Part shown: one piece after another, positions 9,496-21,688 of the stretch
Position numbering within the stretch: the stretch's first letter is position 1
Layout: every line of letters begins with the position of its first letter
From: Dryas octopetala
Taxonomy: Eukaryota > Streptophyta > Magnoliopsida > Rosales > Rosaceae
Assembly: GCA_963921425.1 (NCBI GenBank)
Contig: OY992833.1
Span: 26,522,698 to 26,586,697 of the forward strand
Direction of reading: 5' to 3'
Length of the DNA stretch: 64,000 nt
Made by a program: the position numbers and the translations under genes
Notes under the pieces: model-generated
The model's database searches: none
What the model was told of the DNA's origin: nothing
Seen by the model: only the letters and a program-made list of their open reading frames with translations

Positions 9496-11403
9496 TTTCA
9501 TATATATAAATTAAAAAGTATAATTAATTAAAGTTTTATTTAGATTTTCTCTCCCTATTATGTATTGATTTTAGATAAAATGATCTAATTAATACATGAT
9601 ATCAAATTATCAATTTAGCTGAGCAAAGAGGTGACTTCTTGGTCGCCGGCGAGAGATCGCAGTCGAGACTTGAGAGCAGAGAGAGCAGAGAGAGCAGAGG
9701 TGAGAGCAGGAGTGGAGTGGGTTTTTTGACCGATAATACTTAAAAAAAGGAGTCAAACTTGAGATTTCTTGTAGCATTGGGAAAACATACTTCCGCAGTT
9801 TCGCTTTCCACAATTTCTTGTAAGGATCATGCATGTGTCACATCCGTGAAGCTTCTTTAAGAAAAATCAATGCCAGTTTGTAGAAGAGTGAGACTTATCT
9901 GTCCCGGGATACCAACAGGTGGCATCCCATCGTCTTCTTTTTCTTCTTTTTTCTTTTTTTCTCTCCCCTTCTCTCTTTTTCTCTCATTTGTGATACCACA
10001 CAGGTGACATCCAATACGTAAGTTTTGTTCGTTGTGAAAAAGATGTGTACAAATTAAGTTGAATCGGTGGCCTCATGCTACTACCCAAACATGGCTTTTG
10101 TCATACACCCAAACAAAAAAAATTGTATTTTTAACCTTATCGTGTGTCTATTAGCAAGACTTGCTCGCATTATGATAAGCTGGCTAAATTTCATTCAAGA
10201 GAATTCAATTTGCAATTCTCCTTCTCTAATCAAAACAGAGTTTGATTCTTACCCCCCTTATTTACGGAATAATAATAAGAATATTGCTGGAGATTAGTTT
10301 TAAAATTGTTTATCAAATTTACATTCAGAATTATCTGACAATATTTTAATAATTCATATATGAGTCTATTTTAAAGCTTATTTATAAATTTACAATAACA
10401 AAAATTCATAAATTTAATATATAAATTTCAATGACCATTTGATTTAATGGATAATACTTAATCTTCTTTTATCGAAGTAGGTCATAAGTTCAAAACTAAT
10501 GGATTTAAGTTGATTAATAATAATATATAAAAAATTTAATATACAAATTTGTGATCCAAATTGTAAGTGCCATAGCAACAAAAGCAAAAAGTGGCATTCA
10601 CCCATAACTTATTAAAAAATAAAATAAAAGTGGCCATGATTACAAGTTACAATTTTTTAATTTTGTTAATTACATTAGTGGAAATCGAATTCTTAACTTA
10701 GTATAATTTAACTCTTATCTCACCTACGTACCTGTTCACTTGAAATAACTCAAGAACTTTACAATTTCTTAACTTCCATAAGCAAAATGGAAAAGCGAAC
10801 GACTAAGGGTGTTGTTAAGTTACATGGCTAGAGGCCCAAATAAGTAGAAAGAGGAAAAAAAAAAAAAGAAAAAAAAAGCACAAAAACAGCTTATGCTTAG
10901 AATCTAGTGGACCTCAATGGCCAAAAAAATAATCTAGTGGACCTTCTAGGGATATTGGCAGTGGCCTCAGTAACGTACTCTCCTACATAGCTGCATGGCT
11001 TCTTCATATTGGGCTTGCAGAAACCAACCCAAGTCTAACTCTGGCCCACAATTCACAACCCAAGTCTAATTGAGCCCAACATGCCTTTAAAAGGTCTAAG
11101 GCCCCAAACAACGTTTTGACACTCTTCCAAACACGCCCTAACTATAGACCATAAAAAAACTTCCTAACTCAACCAGGGTTTAAATGTAGCCACATAATTA
11201 TTCATTTGTGGTCAACGAAACAGCTCAGTATACCAACCAACCGTCCAGATTAACCTTCAGAAACACATCCAACGACTCGCGGTAGGTCACAAAGAACAAG
11301 GGTTAGGGGGTTTCCTCCGTTACAGAAACCCAATGGATCGCTTCGTTTAATCGGAGCAAATTCTGTTTCAATAAGAGAATCTAAGGTTAGGGCTTTGAAT
11401 CAG
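9496..11403. other. Intergenic and AFC-type kinase promoter/5' UTR
   Basis: AT-rich DNA with one GC-richer patch near 9630-9720 and a CT-rich stretch at ~9935-9990. The last few hundred bases must include the kinase promoter and leader. Short ORFs here have no recognisable similarity. Confidence 0.4.
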
Positions 11404-14400
11404 ATGGAAATGGATTACGTGACGGAGTTCCCTCTTGCTCACATTGATCGGCGTCCAAGGAAGAGGCCCAGGTTTTCTTGGGACGTCCCTCAACCCCACC
11501 CAAAGGTACAATTTTTACTCTCCATTTCCTAAATTATCTCAATATTTAGATCTAACTTTCATTTCTAGGCTTTAATTGTTAATCTTGTTGTTTAAAATTA
11601 GCTTTGAAATATTGAATGAATCCCAATTTAATTTTACATCCGTGTTAAACGTTTACAGGGTAGGAGATGATGTTAAAATTTTAGGTATATTGGGGTAGAC
11701 AATAGAATTGATTTAATTTTCTAAGGGATCTATTTGTTTTCTTGGAATGTAGTGCATGGAAAAGTCTGATTTTGTTTAATTCATGGCCTTACACATGAAT
11801 ATATGTTCATGATAAAATTGAATGGAATAAAATAATGGTGTTTAACGATTCGGAAGAATTGAATTCTTTAATTACTATTATTGCAATGATCTGATAGTTA
11901 TATGAGTCATATGGAAGTTGGATATGTAATATGTTCCGTATTCTGGTTTTATGTTTGTGATTTATTCATTCTGCATACACTGAAAAGATGAGGGAAAAAT
12001 ATTAGAAATGAATGATAGATAGCTAAGGGTTAAGTTTTTCTCTTACTATTTGTATAGTGGAGTATGAATAATGCCTGTGTGTAGGCTCAGTCAGGAATAT
12101 ATTATGAGCAAGATGTTGGAAATGGGACAAGCTTTGGACCTCCAAGGGTACTCCCAGACCATCCTAGTCTTTTTGTAAAGGGATTGACTCAAAAAGGCTC
12201 TCCCCCAAGGCGAGATGATGACAAAGATGGGCATTACATGTTTGCGCTCGGAGAGAATTTAACTTCTCGCTGTAATTACATTTAATCACCATTGAAGAGT
12301 TTTCTTTACATTATTTATGTGTCTTTTTGTTGCTGTATTGTAAACTTTCAAAACCTAATAAATCACACTGATGCACTTCCAACTTTTCATATTTTTTCCC
12401 AATTGTTTATTTTCAATGAGTTTTTTTTTTTTTTTTAAAGTACATCTACTTTTAAGTAAAAATTTCTATGATTTCTCTTTTTTGGGACTTTAGGGTTGCT
12501 CTGGAATTTGAAATATATATCTAAAGTGTTGTCGTTTTGTCTTTTTTAATCCTTTTTTTTTCGTACTGTGTGCATGTCAAAATCTTTTGATCTAACCAAG
12601 TATAGAAAATCTTTCATTTAAGACACGACACCTATTTCTTTCTGTTGATATTATTCTTAAGTAATTTGTATCCTTACACTCGTCTTACTTTACTTGCAGA
12701 TAGAATTCACAGAAAAATTGGTGAAGGTTAGTTTTTTCACTGAATTTAGACCTGTGTCTGGGTGGATTCATGTTTAGGTGATCTGTCTTCTCATATTTGG
12801 ACTCTTTGCGTGTGTGCAGGAACTTTTGGTCAGGTTTTGGAATGTTGGGATAGGGAAACAAAGGAGATGGTAGCTATAAAAGTTGTCAGAAGTATCAAGA
12901 AATATCGTGAAGCAGCAATGATAGAAATTGATGTGCTACAGTTGCTCGGAAAGTATGACAGAAATGGCAGTCGGTGAGCTTATTTTTCCTGACATCATTA
13001 TTTCATTTGTTTGTTGTCAGTTTTAAAGTGAAATTTGTGTCAATTGTTAAGTAACTTTATTCTTTGCAGTTGTGTTCAAATACGGAACTGGTTTGACTAT
13101 CGTAACCATATATGTATAGTAAGTATATGCTTGATTTTTAATAACATGATTCCCCAACTTCACAAATATTTTGGGGGTTAAGACTTTGTTGAATTTAAAT
13201 GGTCTTAACAGGTATTTGAGATGCTTGGACCAAGCTTATATGATTTCCTCCGGAAAAATAATTATCGCCCATTTCCGGTTGATCTTGTCCGCGAGCTTGG
13301 CAGGCAACTGTTGGAATGTGTAGCATGTGTGTAGTTGGACTTCTATTGTTTCTGTTATCCCATTCAAAGTTTATAGTAATGCATAATTTTTTACCTTTCC
13401 TGGTTAAAGAAATTACTGGTAGTTTCTGCTTGGTTTTTTAATAAAGCTTATTTAAGTGATTACATCTTTTGAAAGGCATCTGTTTTTGGATTTGTTGTAT
13501 CATAACACATAGAGGTTGTGGCTGGATATTGAATTTAATAGAAGTGCAATGCTATGAGTTCTTATGCTTTCTCTGCTGTGTAAAATTTTGCAGTCATGCA
13601 TGATATGCGTCTCATCCATACTGACTTGAAGCCTGAGAACATACTTTTTGTCTCTCCGGAATATATTAAAGTACCTGACTACAAGGTATATCTACTGATT
13701 TTATTGTTTTGCCATGAGTCTTTTCTTTTTTTCCTTCAAACGCTAGCAATGCACTTCTTTATACTTATACCTGCATTCTCTTCATTAGGGATTTAACTTT
13801 GTGTCAAATATCATGAGTTTTCAAGTTCTTCATTTGTTATTACAGTTTACATCCCGGTCGCCCAAAGATGGCAACTGTTACAAAAGGTTGCCAAAGTCTA
13901 GTGCCATCAAGGTTATTGATTTTGGTAGCACAGCCTATGAGCATCAAGAGCACAACTATATTGTCTCAACACGGCACTACCGCGCACCTGAGGTTATTCT
14001 GGGTATGCTAATATTATGCTTTTTTTTTCTTGCCCATTAATCATTTCCATTTTGAATATTTATTATTGTTATTTTTATTTTAAGTTAACATTCATAAGAT
14101 TATTTATATTTGCAGGACTTGGATGGAGTTATCCATGTGACATATGGAGTGTGGGTTGCATCTTGGTAGAATTGTGTTCGGTATGTCTCTGAATTGGTCT
14201 GTCTTCCTGATTTCTGGATTAGAACATACTCTATAAAAGAAGTTTTAACCAAAAAAAAAAATGCTATTATTTTCAGGGAGAAGCTTTGTTTCTGACACAT
14301 GAGAACTTAGAACACCTAGCTATGATGGAGAGGGTATTAGGCCCATTGCCACCGCACATGTTGAAAAGAGCAGAGTATGTTCTGTTTTGATGATTTTCAT

Positions 14401-14881
14401 CATAACTTTCATATCTTAAGGTTCAGAAACATTAGTTCGCCTATATTCACCACTGTCTCCTTTGTTAATGTATTTTTTTGGGATCAGCCGCCATGCTGAT
14501 AAGTATGTCAGGAGGGGTAGATTGGACTGGCCAGAAGGTGCAACTTCCCGGGAAAGTATTAAAGCTGTTTTAAAGCTACATCGTCTCCAGGTACTTTTTT
14601 TTTATTGCATTATATTCTTTTTTGTTTTGGAACATGCTCAGAAACGTTGTTTCCAATCAAACTTTGTGATGTTTTTTCCCCTCAAAGTGTAATTGTGTAA
14701 AGTTCACAGATTGATTTGTCTCTGGCAGAATATAGTGATGCAGCATGTTGATCATTCAGCTGGGGATCTCATCGACCTCCTCCAAGGTCTCCTTAGATAT
14801 GATCCCTCCAATAGGTTAACAGCTCCTGAAGCCCTCAGGCATCCCTTCTTTACCAGGGATCATTACAGGAGGTTTCTGTGA
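11404..14881 (+). CDS. AFC2: LAMMER-type (CLK) dual-specificity kinase, AFC2-like
   Basis: Nuclear CLK/STY kinase that phosphorylates SR splicing factors. Twelve coding exons: 11404-11505, 12085-12271, 12700-12726, 12820-12973, 13070-13118, 13212-13326, 13594-13685, 13846-14002, 14116-14180, 14277-14374, 14488-14590, 14729-14881. All phases agree and give 433 residues. N-terminus [20 protein letters not shown] is basic, as in plant AFC proteins. Gly-rich loop GEGTFG 104-109; ATP Lys126 (VAIK); catalytic HTDLKPEN 220-227; DFG 267-269; signature EHLAMMER 328-335. The last two are complete, so an active kinase is expected. Exon 3 is a 27-nt microexon. AFC transcripts in other plants are alternatively spliced, and the many small introns would allow that here. 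It resembles AFC2 more than AFC3, from memory of Arabidopsis. A hAT-like end begins 5 bp after the stop. Confidence 0.93.
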
Positions 14882-15502
14882 GCAGCAGGGGCGGAACATA
14901 GAAGGGACAACTAGCGGCCATGGCCCCTGCATACCTTTGGGAAAAAAAAAACATTACGTTGTACAATACCAATGTGTTGAGTATGTTTGTCAACTGTAAA
15001 TACAATTTTTCTTCTATTCATCTCATGAACATTACTGTCAAATCAAATGTCACCCAATTCCAATCTCACTACAATCATTTAGATTTATCTTTATGATTAT
15101 GTGTAATATGAGTTTTTTTATTTTATTTAATTGATTAATATTACTTTTTCTTCTTTGTTTTTGTTAAGAGTGAGTTTATTTGAATTCAATGTGTATATTT
15201 AATTGACCTTGAGAAATTACAGAACATTGCAGTGGAAACACATTAAACTGGAAACTGAAAAAAAGAAAAAGATATATAGGGCTGATTGTCTGAAGTATCA
15301 CCGTATCAGACCATCAGGTCAGTGGAAAAAGAATATTTTCACTTATCAAAAAAAAAAAAAAAAACATTCAGAGGAATATTAACCGGACAACTAATGGTGG
15401 TACAAGTAATGCACGTACGAAATCAATGCTCCAAACATGAATACAAAAGTAAAAGAAACAAATGTTTAGCTCCACTTCCAATATGAAATTCCAAAAGCCT
15501 CC
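14882..15502. other. Convergent 3' flanks with a hAT-like terminal fragment
   Basis: 3' flanks of the kinase (+) and the LEA_2 gene (-). At 14886 the sequence CAGGGGCGGAAC begins, matching the CAGxGGCGGA terminus of the hAT element at 30967. It continues into GC-rich sequence (GGCCATGGCCCC) to about 14930, then an A run. No matching opposite end was found, so this is at most a truncated fragment. A poly-A tract lies at ~15348-15364. Confidence 0.45.
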
Positions 15503-16636
15503 TCAGGGTTTTGTCCTGCATTTTCTACCAACCAGAATCCCTTCAGGAGGTCTAGTGAACACAACTTTGCAGTCACTATGCATCCAATACGAGTATCTTA
15601 AGATGCTTCCAAAGTTAGATCGTGCTCTGAAAAAACCCTTCACTTCAAATTGAGCCCTATTGTTCTCCAGCTGCCTCTTAAGCCTTTGGCTTTCTAGCAT
15701 TCCCAGACGAACCTGACTAGCAACCATATGAATATTTGCAAACATGGACTTTCTCTTGTGTGCTGAAAAGGGTTCTATATATTGAGTAGCAATAAGGGTA
15801 TTCCCGTAATAAAGATCAATGGTCATATAGCTAAAGTCCACGCTCACCTTCTTGTTTGGATTGGTGAAGTTTGCTAGCAAAGTAAGGTCAGCATTGAGCA
15901 GATAGCCCATGTCAAGATAGGCTGCATTCAGAGTGGCAGCAGAGATATCAAATTTTGGAGTCCGGGGACGAAAAACTAGATAGACAATGAGAACGACTAG
16001 GCCTCCTATGATTATGACAACCCAAAATATTGCACAGAAAATGGCTGCGGACCATGTAAAGAGGTTGGTCTCTTGAGGGTGTGGTATATGCAAGCTATGT
16101 GGGTGGGACTGGGGACTCTGGCTATGATGCCGTGGATGTCCCTGTGAATTACCACCATGTGAACCATGTTGTGGGTGTTGGTCATGATCATGGTTTGTAT
16201 TAATTGGCACCAATAGACTTGGTGGCTGTGAATGCTGGTCTTCATGCTTGGGCCGAGGGTGATGTTGGTCTTGATCAGGGTGTGGACTAGTTTGCACTAT
16301 CGGACTGGGTGGCTGTGAATGCTTGGGTTGACGCTTGGGCCGAGGATGATGTTGGTCTGGTTCATAATCAGGTTTTGGCTTAAATGACACCCCTGTACCT
16401 GCTGGCTGATTCCTTGTCTTCCGGGGACGGGTTGACTCACCAACACGGGCTGGGAAATGTTGTTGTTGTTCTGGGTCCAGTGGTGGAAGCCAGCCCGGAC
16501 CTTGTGGTTGCTCGTAGTAGCCTGGGTCATGGTGCTGTGAGGGTGGCACCAAAGGACCAGATGGTTGGGAGTGTTGTTGGTCTTGATTTTGAAACGGTCT
16601 CACAAAATGAGGGTTGGTGTCGCTCTGGCGACGCAT
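15503..16636 (-). CDS. NDR1/HIN1-like (LEA_2) membrane protein with His/Pro-rich N-terminus
   Basis: Single exon, 377 residues from ATG at 16636 (MRRQSDTNPHFVRP). The frame is open 30 codons upstream, but only from a TTG. Residues ~1-190 are low-complexity and rich in Pro, His, Gln and Ser, with a repeated DQHHPRPK...HSQPPS module. One strong membrane segment follows (AAIFCAIFWVVIIIGGLVVL, ~195-222), then an LEA_2 domain to the C-terminus (containing LNADLTLLANFTNPNKKVSV). That layout, cytosolic tail, single helix and outside LEA_2 domain, is the NHL family, whose members act at the plasma membrane in defence and stress. Family proteins are often 200-260 residues, so the N-terminal extension is unusual. 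Convergent with the kinase gene. Family assignment is firm; the specific role is unknown. Confidence 0.85.
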   Translation of the reverse strand: MRRQSDTNPHFVRPFQNQDQQHSQPSGPLVPPSQHHDPGYYEQPQGPGWLPPLDPEQQQHFPARVGESTRPRKTRNQPAGTGVSFKPKPDYEPDQHHPRPKRQPKHSQPPSPIVQTSPHPDQDQHHPRPKHEDQHSQPPSLLVPINTNHDHDQHPQHGSHGGNSQGHPRHHSQSPQSHPHSLHIPHPQETNLFTWSAAIFCAIFWVVIIIGGLVVLIVYLVFRPRTPKFDISAATLNAAYLDMGYLLNADLTLLANFTNPNKKVSVDFSYMTIDLYYGNTLIATQYIEPFSAHKRKSMFANIHMVASQVRLGMLESQRLKRQLENNRAQFEVKGFFRARSNFGSILRYSYWMHSDCKVVFTRPPEGILVGRKCRTKP

Positions 16637-19600
16637 GGTAGTATCGACACAAGTACTAAGAATTGAAGAAGAGGGGAAGAGTGAAAGAGGAATAATAATA
16701 GTGAGGAATGAATTGTTGTTAGGCAATAGGAAAGAGAATGACTTGAAGAAAACTTCAAGGATGATTTATGAAAAAGGCAAAGAATCAAACGTAGCTAAGC
16801 ATGAGAGGCAAGTAATCTTGGTGACAACTTTTTGTGATTGATAAATTGAGAAACGAAAAAGATAGAATGTAATGAACATTACCACTTTGCTGAACAAATT
16901 CGTGGATTACCATATTGTGATTGATAAATAAACAAGATGAAAAAATCACAACTGAAAAAAGTAAAGAAAAAAAAATACCCATCACTTGCATCTCCAATAG
17001 TTTAGCTCCAGTGCCAGGCAGTTTACATCTTTACCCATATCCAGCTAGGCTAATGGTTTCTTCGTGTACAATTTTTCCCTTTAAGCTGAGTTCTGAAGAA
17101 GATGCATACTTTATATTTTCCTATTGAAGATGCACAAATGAATCATGAGAGTGGCCTTTGATTAGAGTGAAGCTTGAAGCTATCGATACCAGCTCTATTT
17201 TTCAATTGATTTCATAGTACCCTATAAGGTCCATGACAGCTTACTATGTTCATGCTATGAATAGGTACTATTGTTTCTAAAAAGCAAAATTCAAACAAAA
17301 TCTAAGCATTAACCATTACAAGTGGTACCAACCCGTACAAAACTTTCATATAACACTGCTCCTCAGTGTAACAACCAGATATTAACACTCTCACAGCTCA
17401 AAATTAATTTGTTTGAGCAATTAACATCTAAATTTAACAGAAGAGATGTTCCTTTTTCCTTTTTGGTAACAGAAGATGTTCTATTGTGATTTGTGACTCA
17501 AAGTCGGGCAACACTAAATGCCACAAGTCTTTCAAAAGCAACTTGTCAGCACTTGCGTTATGATTCTGTAATCACTAATAGTATTTCCTTGGAAGGTCGT
17601 CCCCATTTTTCTTCCATCCTCCAACACTCCAGCATGAAAGCCAGCCGGAAACTACAGCTTCATATTCTTTAACATGCTTTTCTTCATGCAAGACATTACA
17701 TGAAGACTTCTAGAGATGTTGGTAGTCTCAAATCTGTCCATTGCCCTACTCTTTATTGGCTCGTTTCGTAGGAATAGAGTAGTCAAAGTAATTGCGTCTA
17801 TCACTGAGGTCACTCAGGGCTTTAGCAATGCATCATCATTCATAATTCTATTTCGGTAGACCACCCCCCAATCCCAAAAAAGAAGAGAATAGTTGCACTA
17901 CACTCGCTGCATTTCAAATAGGCCATACTTCTGTATTCAGATTTCATTCCCGAATTTGATTATTAATGTTCTCATAGTAACAATCTCAAAATATATCTGC
18001 AGCCTCTGCATATCATACATTAGCCCAAGAAGGGCCTGCATCCTAAGAAAATTAAAAATGAAAATTTATAAGAGATTTAAGTGGCAGAGAGAGAGCGAAT
18101 AGCAAAAACAATACGAGATCATTATTCATATGAGGTCATACAGCCCGTTCAAATCCTATTCAAGGAAAGCAGCAAAGCTCACAAGCAGAGACAACACAAC
18201 ACATATAACTTAAGGATAACTAACAGACTCACAAAGATGAAGTTGAAAGCAAATTCATAACCAATTAAATGTGACCACTTTACATTATCTCATATTATTT
18301 CAGAAAGAAAAAAAAATCAAAACTCTAGATTGTTTCAGAACTATATTGGTAGATAACACTCAAGAATCTGACCCCACCCCACCCCCACCCCACCCCCAAA
18401 CCCCAAAAAAAAAAAAAAAAAATAGATAACACCTAATACTAGGCATATAGTCAAGACTCGACCATATTTAAGGTTGACTTCATAGTTCAGGGGGTAAAAG
18501 AGATACCACATCAATATGTAGTCCTGAAAGTAAGTAATTACCATGAAGTAGTCTGATTCTTGCAAAGCCCGCTCACATTACCTATTGTCCCAAACAGCAG
18601 CGTTATCCAGTTATATGTACGTATTACAACCAATTAAGTTAAAAAGAGAAGGAAAAGAGAGGAGGGGCAAAGAAAAGAACAAAGTAGGTTCAAGTACCTT
18701 TTTTGCATTTTCAGGAGAATGAATGTGTCAAATTAGGGAGACAAATCATACAAGGATAAGCATAACGCTCTTAAAAACACCTTGTTGAAAAAATCCAAGG
18801 TCCAATCCTGCATTGCATGAACTTAAAGAAATATTATTACAAAATCAGAAGAACATGGTGGAAGACATCAAAACAAAAATAAACTTTATGAATGATGTAC
18901 AACTATGGAGACAAATAATAATGAAGCAATACAGCCTTTAAAGGTTGTGCCTGAAATACAGGATCGTAACAAAGATTTTAATAATTCAGCCACCACGCCC
19001 TTCTAGTTTGATAGTTTCACTGTTTCAGTTTTCACTGAAGATGAACAATATCTTCATAAACAGAAGACCAATGGAATTATTCAGGACACCGAAATTTTAA
19101 TTCAGTACACTATATAAGGGTTGAACCCACATGGCTTCCTGAATATCTTTCCCCTCCCCCACAAAAGCAGAATGCTTGTACTAATAATCATCAACAAAAG
19201 AAATACGTATAAATAAATAAATCTGAAGCTCATACCTAGGTTGTTTTGTAACTTGCCTTGAAGGGCAACAAGGTAGAAAACAAGAGAGGCTTGATGAGTT
19301 GAAATCAGCAACTAGCAAGTGCCTCTGAATACGGACTCTGCAACAGACCAAAGAATAAGATAGCATAATCATTGCCAGATCATTCTTGAAAACATCTTTA
19401 CACATAGCTATGCATCCAACCTGGCAATCTACTACACCCCATCTTTAGACTGAAAATAGGTCCATAGCACCACAGGTTTAATAATTCATCAATAATAAGC
19501 ACCAAAACTTATAGCACTGAAAAACAAAAATCAGTATAGCTGCAGTGGTGCGAATAACAATTATAAGAGCTATTGGAGAAATGAAATACCAGCACTGTCA

Positions 19601-19748
19601 GTGGTATGGATAAAGCTATTAAATACATCCCCATAACAAATCATTCAATCAAAACTTTGACGTTACTCCATAAAAATAGCATGACATGTATGGATACTTG
19701 AACAGAAAAATAGGAGCGTTTATATAATATACAAACCATTTTGTATTT
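16637..19748. other. Intergenic, no gene recognised
   Basis: About 3.1 kb between the LEA_2 gene and the PPR gene. A C/A-rich low-complexity tract lies at ~18371-18422 (CACCCC repeats, then poly-A). Short ORFs show no recognisable similarity. Part may be the PPR 3' UTR or a non-coding transcript; the sequence does not decide. Confidence 0.4.
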
Positions 19749-21296
19749 TCATGCAGGTCCTTCTGAATGGATGGCATTAATCAGAGTCTCAGAAATAGTT
19801 CTGTCAAGAGTAAAGCCCTTCTCCATCATCTGATCCCATACCCTACAAGCCACTGAAAGCTTATTTTCCTTTATGAGACCTCCAATTATCAATTTAAAAG
19901 TAACCTCATCAGGACAGCACCCTCTAGTTTGCATTTCCTCATATAGATGCATGGCTTCACTCACTCTAGAAGCCTTGCAAAACCCGTTAATGAGAGCATT
20001 ATATGAAACCGCATCAGGGGTGATTCCTTTCTCCAACATATCACTAAAAACACTATAAGCCATCGTAGTTTTCCCACTCTTACATAGGTGATCAATTATT
20101 GTAGTGTAAAATATACGATCAGGCAACAGATCCATCCTTGTCATCTGATCAAGAAGCTTCTTGGCTACATCTGAACTACCTTCCCTTAAAAAAGCTTCTA
20201 TAAGAATAGTGAATGTCACCACATCTGGTGCAGTGCCCTTTTGACCCATTTCCTCAAACAGTTTGTAAGCCCTTCCAGTACGACGTGCCTTGCAAAATCC
20301 TGTAATGATGGTATTATATGAAACAACATTACACAGTCCTTTTGGCTCCATCCTAGTCCTCATTAAAAAATATGCCTTATCTAGTCTATTAGCTTTACAA
20401 AGGCCCTTGAGAAGCTGATTATAACTATATGAATCGGGTTCCATTACACTCCTCTCCATTTTCTTCATCAACTTCTCTGCCTCCTCCAACATGAACTCAT
20501 TACAACAATAATTCAACAACACATTGTGAGTAGCCAAATCCGGCTCACACCCATTCCTCTTCATAAACGACTTGATTGCCTGTGCCTTATCAATCCTACC
20601 AGCTCGACAAAACCCACTAATCAACGCATTATAAATCAAATTACTAAACTTTAATCGACCCTTCATTTCACCAATTACAAGTTGATAAGCCAAATCAACC
20701 TTCCCACCATCACACAACCCAACAACAAGGGCCGTGCACGCAATCTTATCAGGCCTAAACCCTTTCTTAATCATACTAGTCCAAATGTCAACTGCCTCAT
20801 CAAACTGTCTAGCTTTACACAACCCATCAATTATTATAGTATATGATACAACATCAGGCTCTCTTCCTTTATCAACCATCCTATGAAAGACTTCCAAAGC
20901 AAATTGTGTCCTATTTTCTTGGCACAGAAGATTCAAATATATATTAAAAGCCCAAATGTCAGGCACAGACCCAAGCCTATCCATGTCTTGAAGAAGTTTC
21001 TCAATAAGTCTGAAATTCTTGATCTTGCACAAACCAGAAATGAACCTAGAGTATGTAAATGGGGTTAAAGAGAAGCCCTGTGGAACCATCTCGTAGTAGT
21101 ACTGCTCGGCAAGATCGTAACGCGAATGGCGGACCAATACACCGATGAAGCGGTTGTAGTCTATGCTGAATACTCGGCAATTGGAGTGGGTCATTTCGTC
21201 GAACACTTGGAGGGCTTGGTCGACGAGACCAGTTTTCACGTAGTAAACAATGCGGCTACGGTATATGAGGCGGTGAACGCCAAGACTGTGATACAT
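19749..21296 (-). CDS. P-class pentatricopeptide repeat protein (At1g13040-like)
   Basis: Single-exon PPR protein, 515 residues from ATG at 21296 (MYHSLGVHRLIYRSRI). The upstream open frame starts only with TTG. It consists almost entirely of tandem 35-residue PPR motifs, roughly 12 (e.g. PDVVSYTIIIDGLCKARQFD, PDRIFYTTIIDHLCKSGKTT). There is no E/DYW C-terminal domain, so it belongs to the P subclass that binds organelle RNA for stability, processing or translation. It agrees along its length with what I remember of Arabidopsis At1g13040 (517 residues, predicted mitochondrial). The start has no obvious long presequence, although its early Arg/Tyr-rich segment could target mitochondria. The position-5/35 code residues vary, so an RNA target might be predictable computationally. 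Confidence 0.9.
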   Translation of the reverse strand: MYHSLGVHRLIYRSRIVYYVKTGLVDQALQVFDEMTHSNCRVFSIDYNRFIGVLVRHSRYDLAEQYYYEMVPQGFSLTPFTYSRFISGLCKIKNFRLIEKLLQDMDRLGSVPDIWAFNIYLNLLCQENRTQFALEVFHRMVDKGREPDVVSYTIIIDGLCKARQFDEAVDIWTSMIKKGFRPDKIACTALVVGLCDGGKVDLAYQLVIGEMKGRLKFSNLIYNALISGFCRAGRIDKAQAIKSFMKRNGCEPDLATHNVLLNYCCNEFMLEEAEKLMKKMERSVMEPDSYSYNQLLKGLCKANRLDKAYFLMRTRMEPKGLCNVVSYNTIITGFCKARRTGRAYKLFEEMGQKGTAPDVVTFTILIEAFLREGSSDVAKKLLDQMTRMDLLPDRIFYTTIIDHLCKSGKTTMAYSVFSDMLEKGITPDAVSYNALINGFCKASRVSEAMHLYEEMQTRGCCPDEVTFKLIIGGLIKENKLSVACRVWDQMMEKGFTLDRTISETLINAIHSEGPA

Positions 21297-21688
21297 ATCA
21301 GAGTGAATGCATAGCAAAGACCGTATGGGAACTCAATGCATTGGCATGTATGGTATCAGGCAGAGGGAGAAATGAAACCCTGAAACCCAAAAAATGGTGA
21401 TAGAGAAAGGAAGAGCCGGTAGAGTTACAGCTACAATGGAAATGAAATCAATTGCAGAGAATGGTGGTGGTACAGCCATTCGATAGCAGGTATAGCTATG
21501 GCAGCACTTGCCAAGCCTACCTGGATTCAGCAGCCGAGATCAACTCAATGTGTTGCGGCCAAGAGAGAGGTCAGTCGAGTGGGTGGGTGGGTGAATTTTG
21601 GGGCCCGAAGCCAAACCCAAAGTGCTATGGCTCAAAATGCGCTTCAGATTATTGGGTGCTTGGGTTTGGTATCATGAAAGGACACTAC
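21297..21688. other. Upstream flank of the PPR gene
   Basis: About 390 bp upstream of the PPR start. It is GC-richer than its surroundings near 21530-21620. Plus-strand frames here are not convincing. Confidence 0.4.

Noticed and set aside
9610..9834. 74-codon minus-strand ORF with Cys/Ser repeats
   Set aside because: The repeats come from a GAGAGCAGA-type simple sequence; no family.
16637..16726. Longer N-terminus for the LEA_2 protein
   Set aside because: The 30-codon extension starts with TTG; the first ATG is at 16636.
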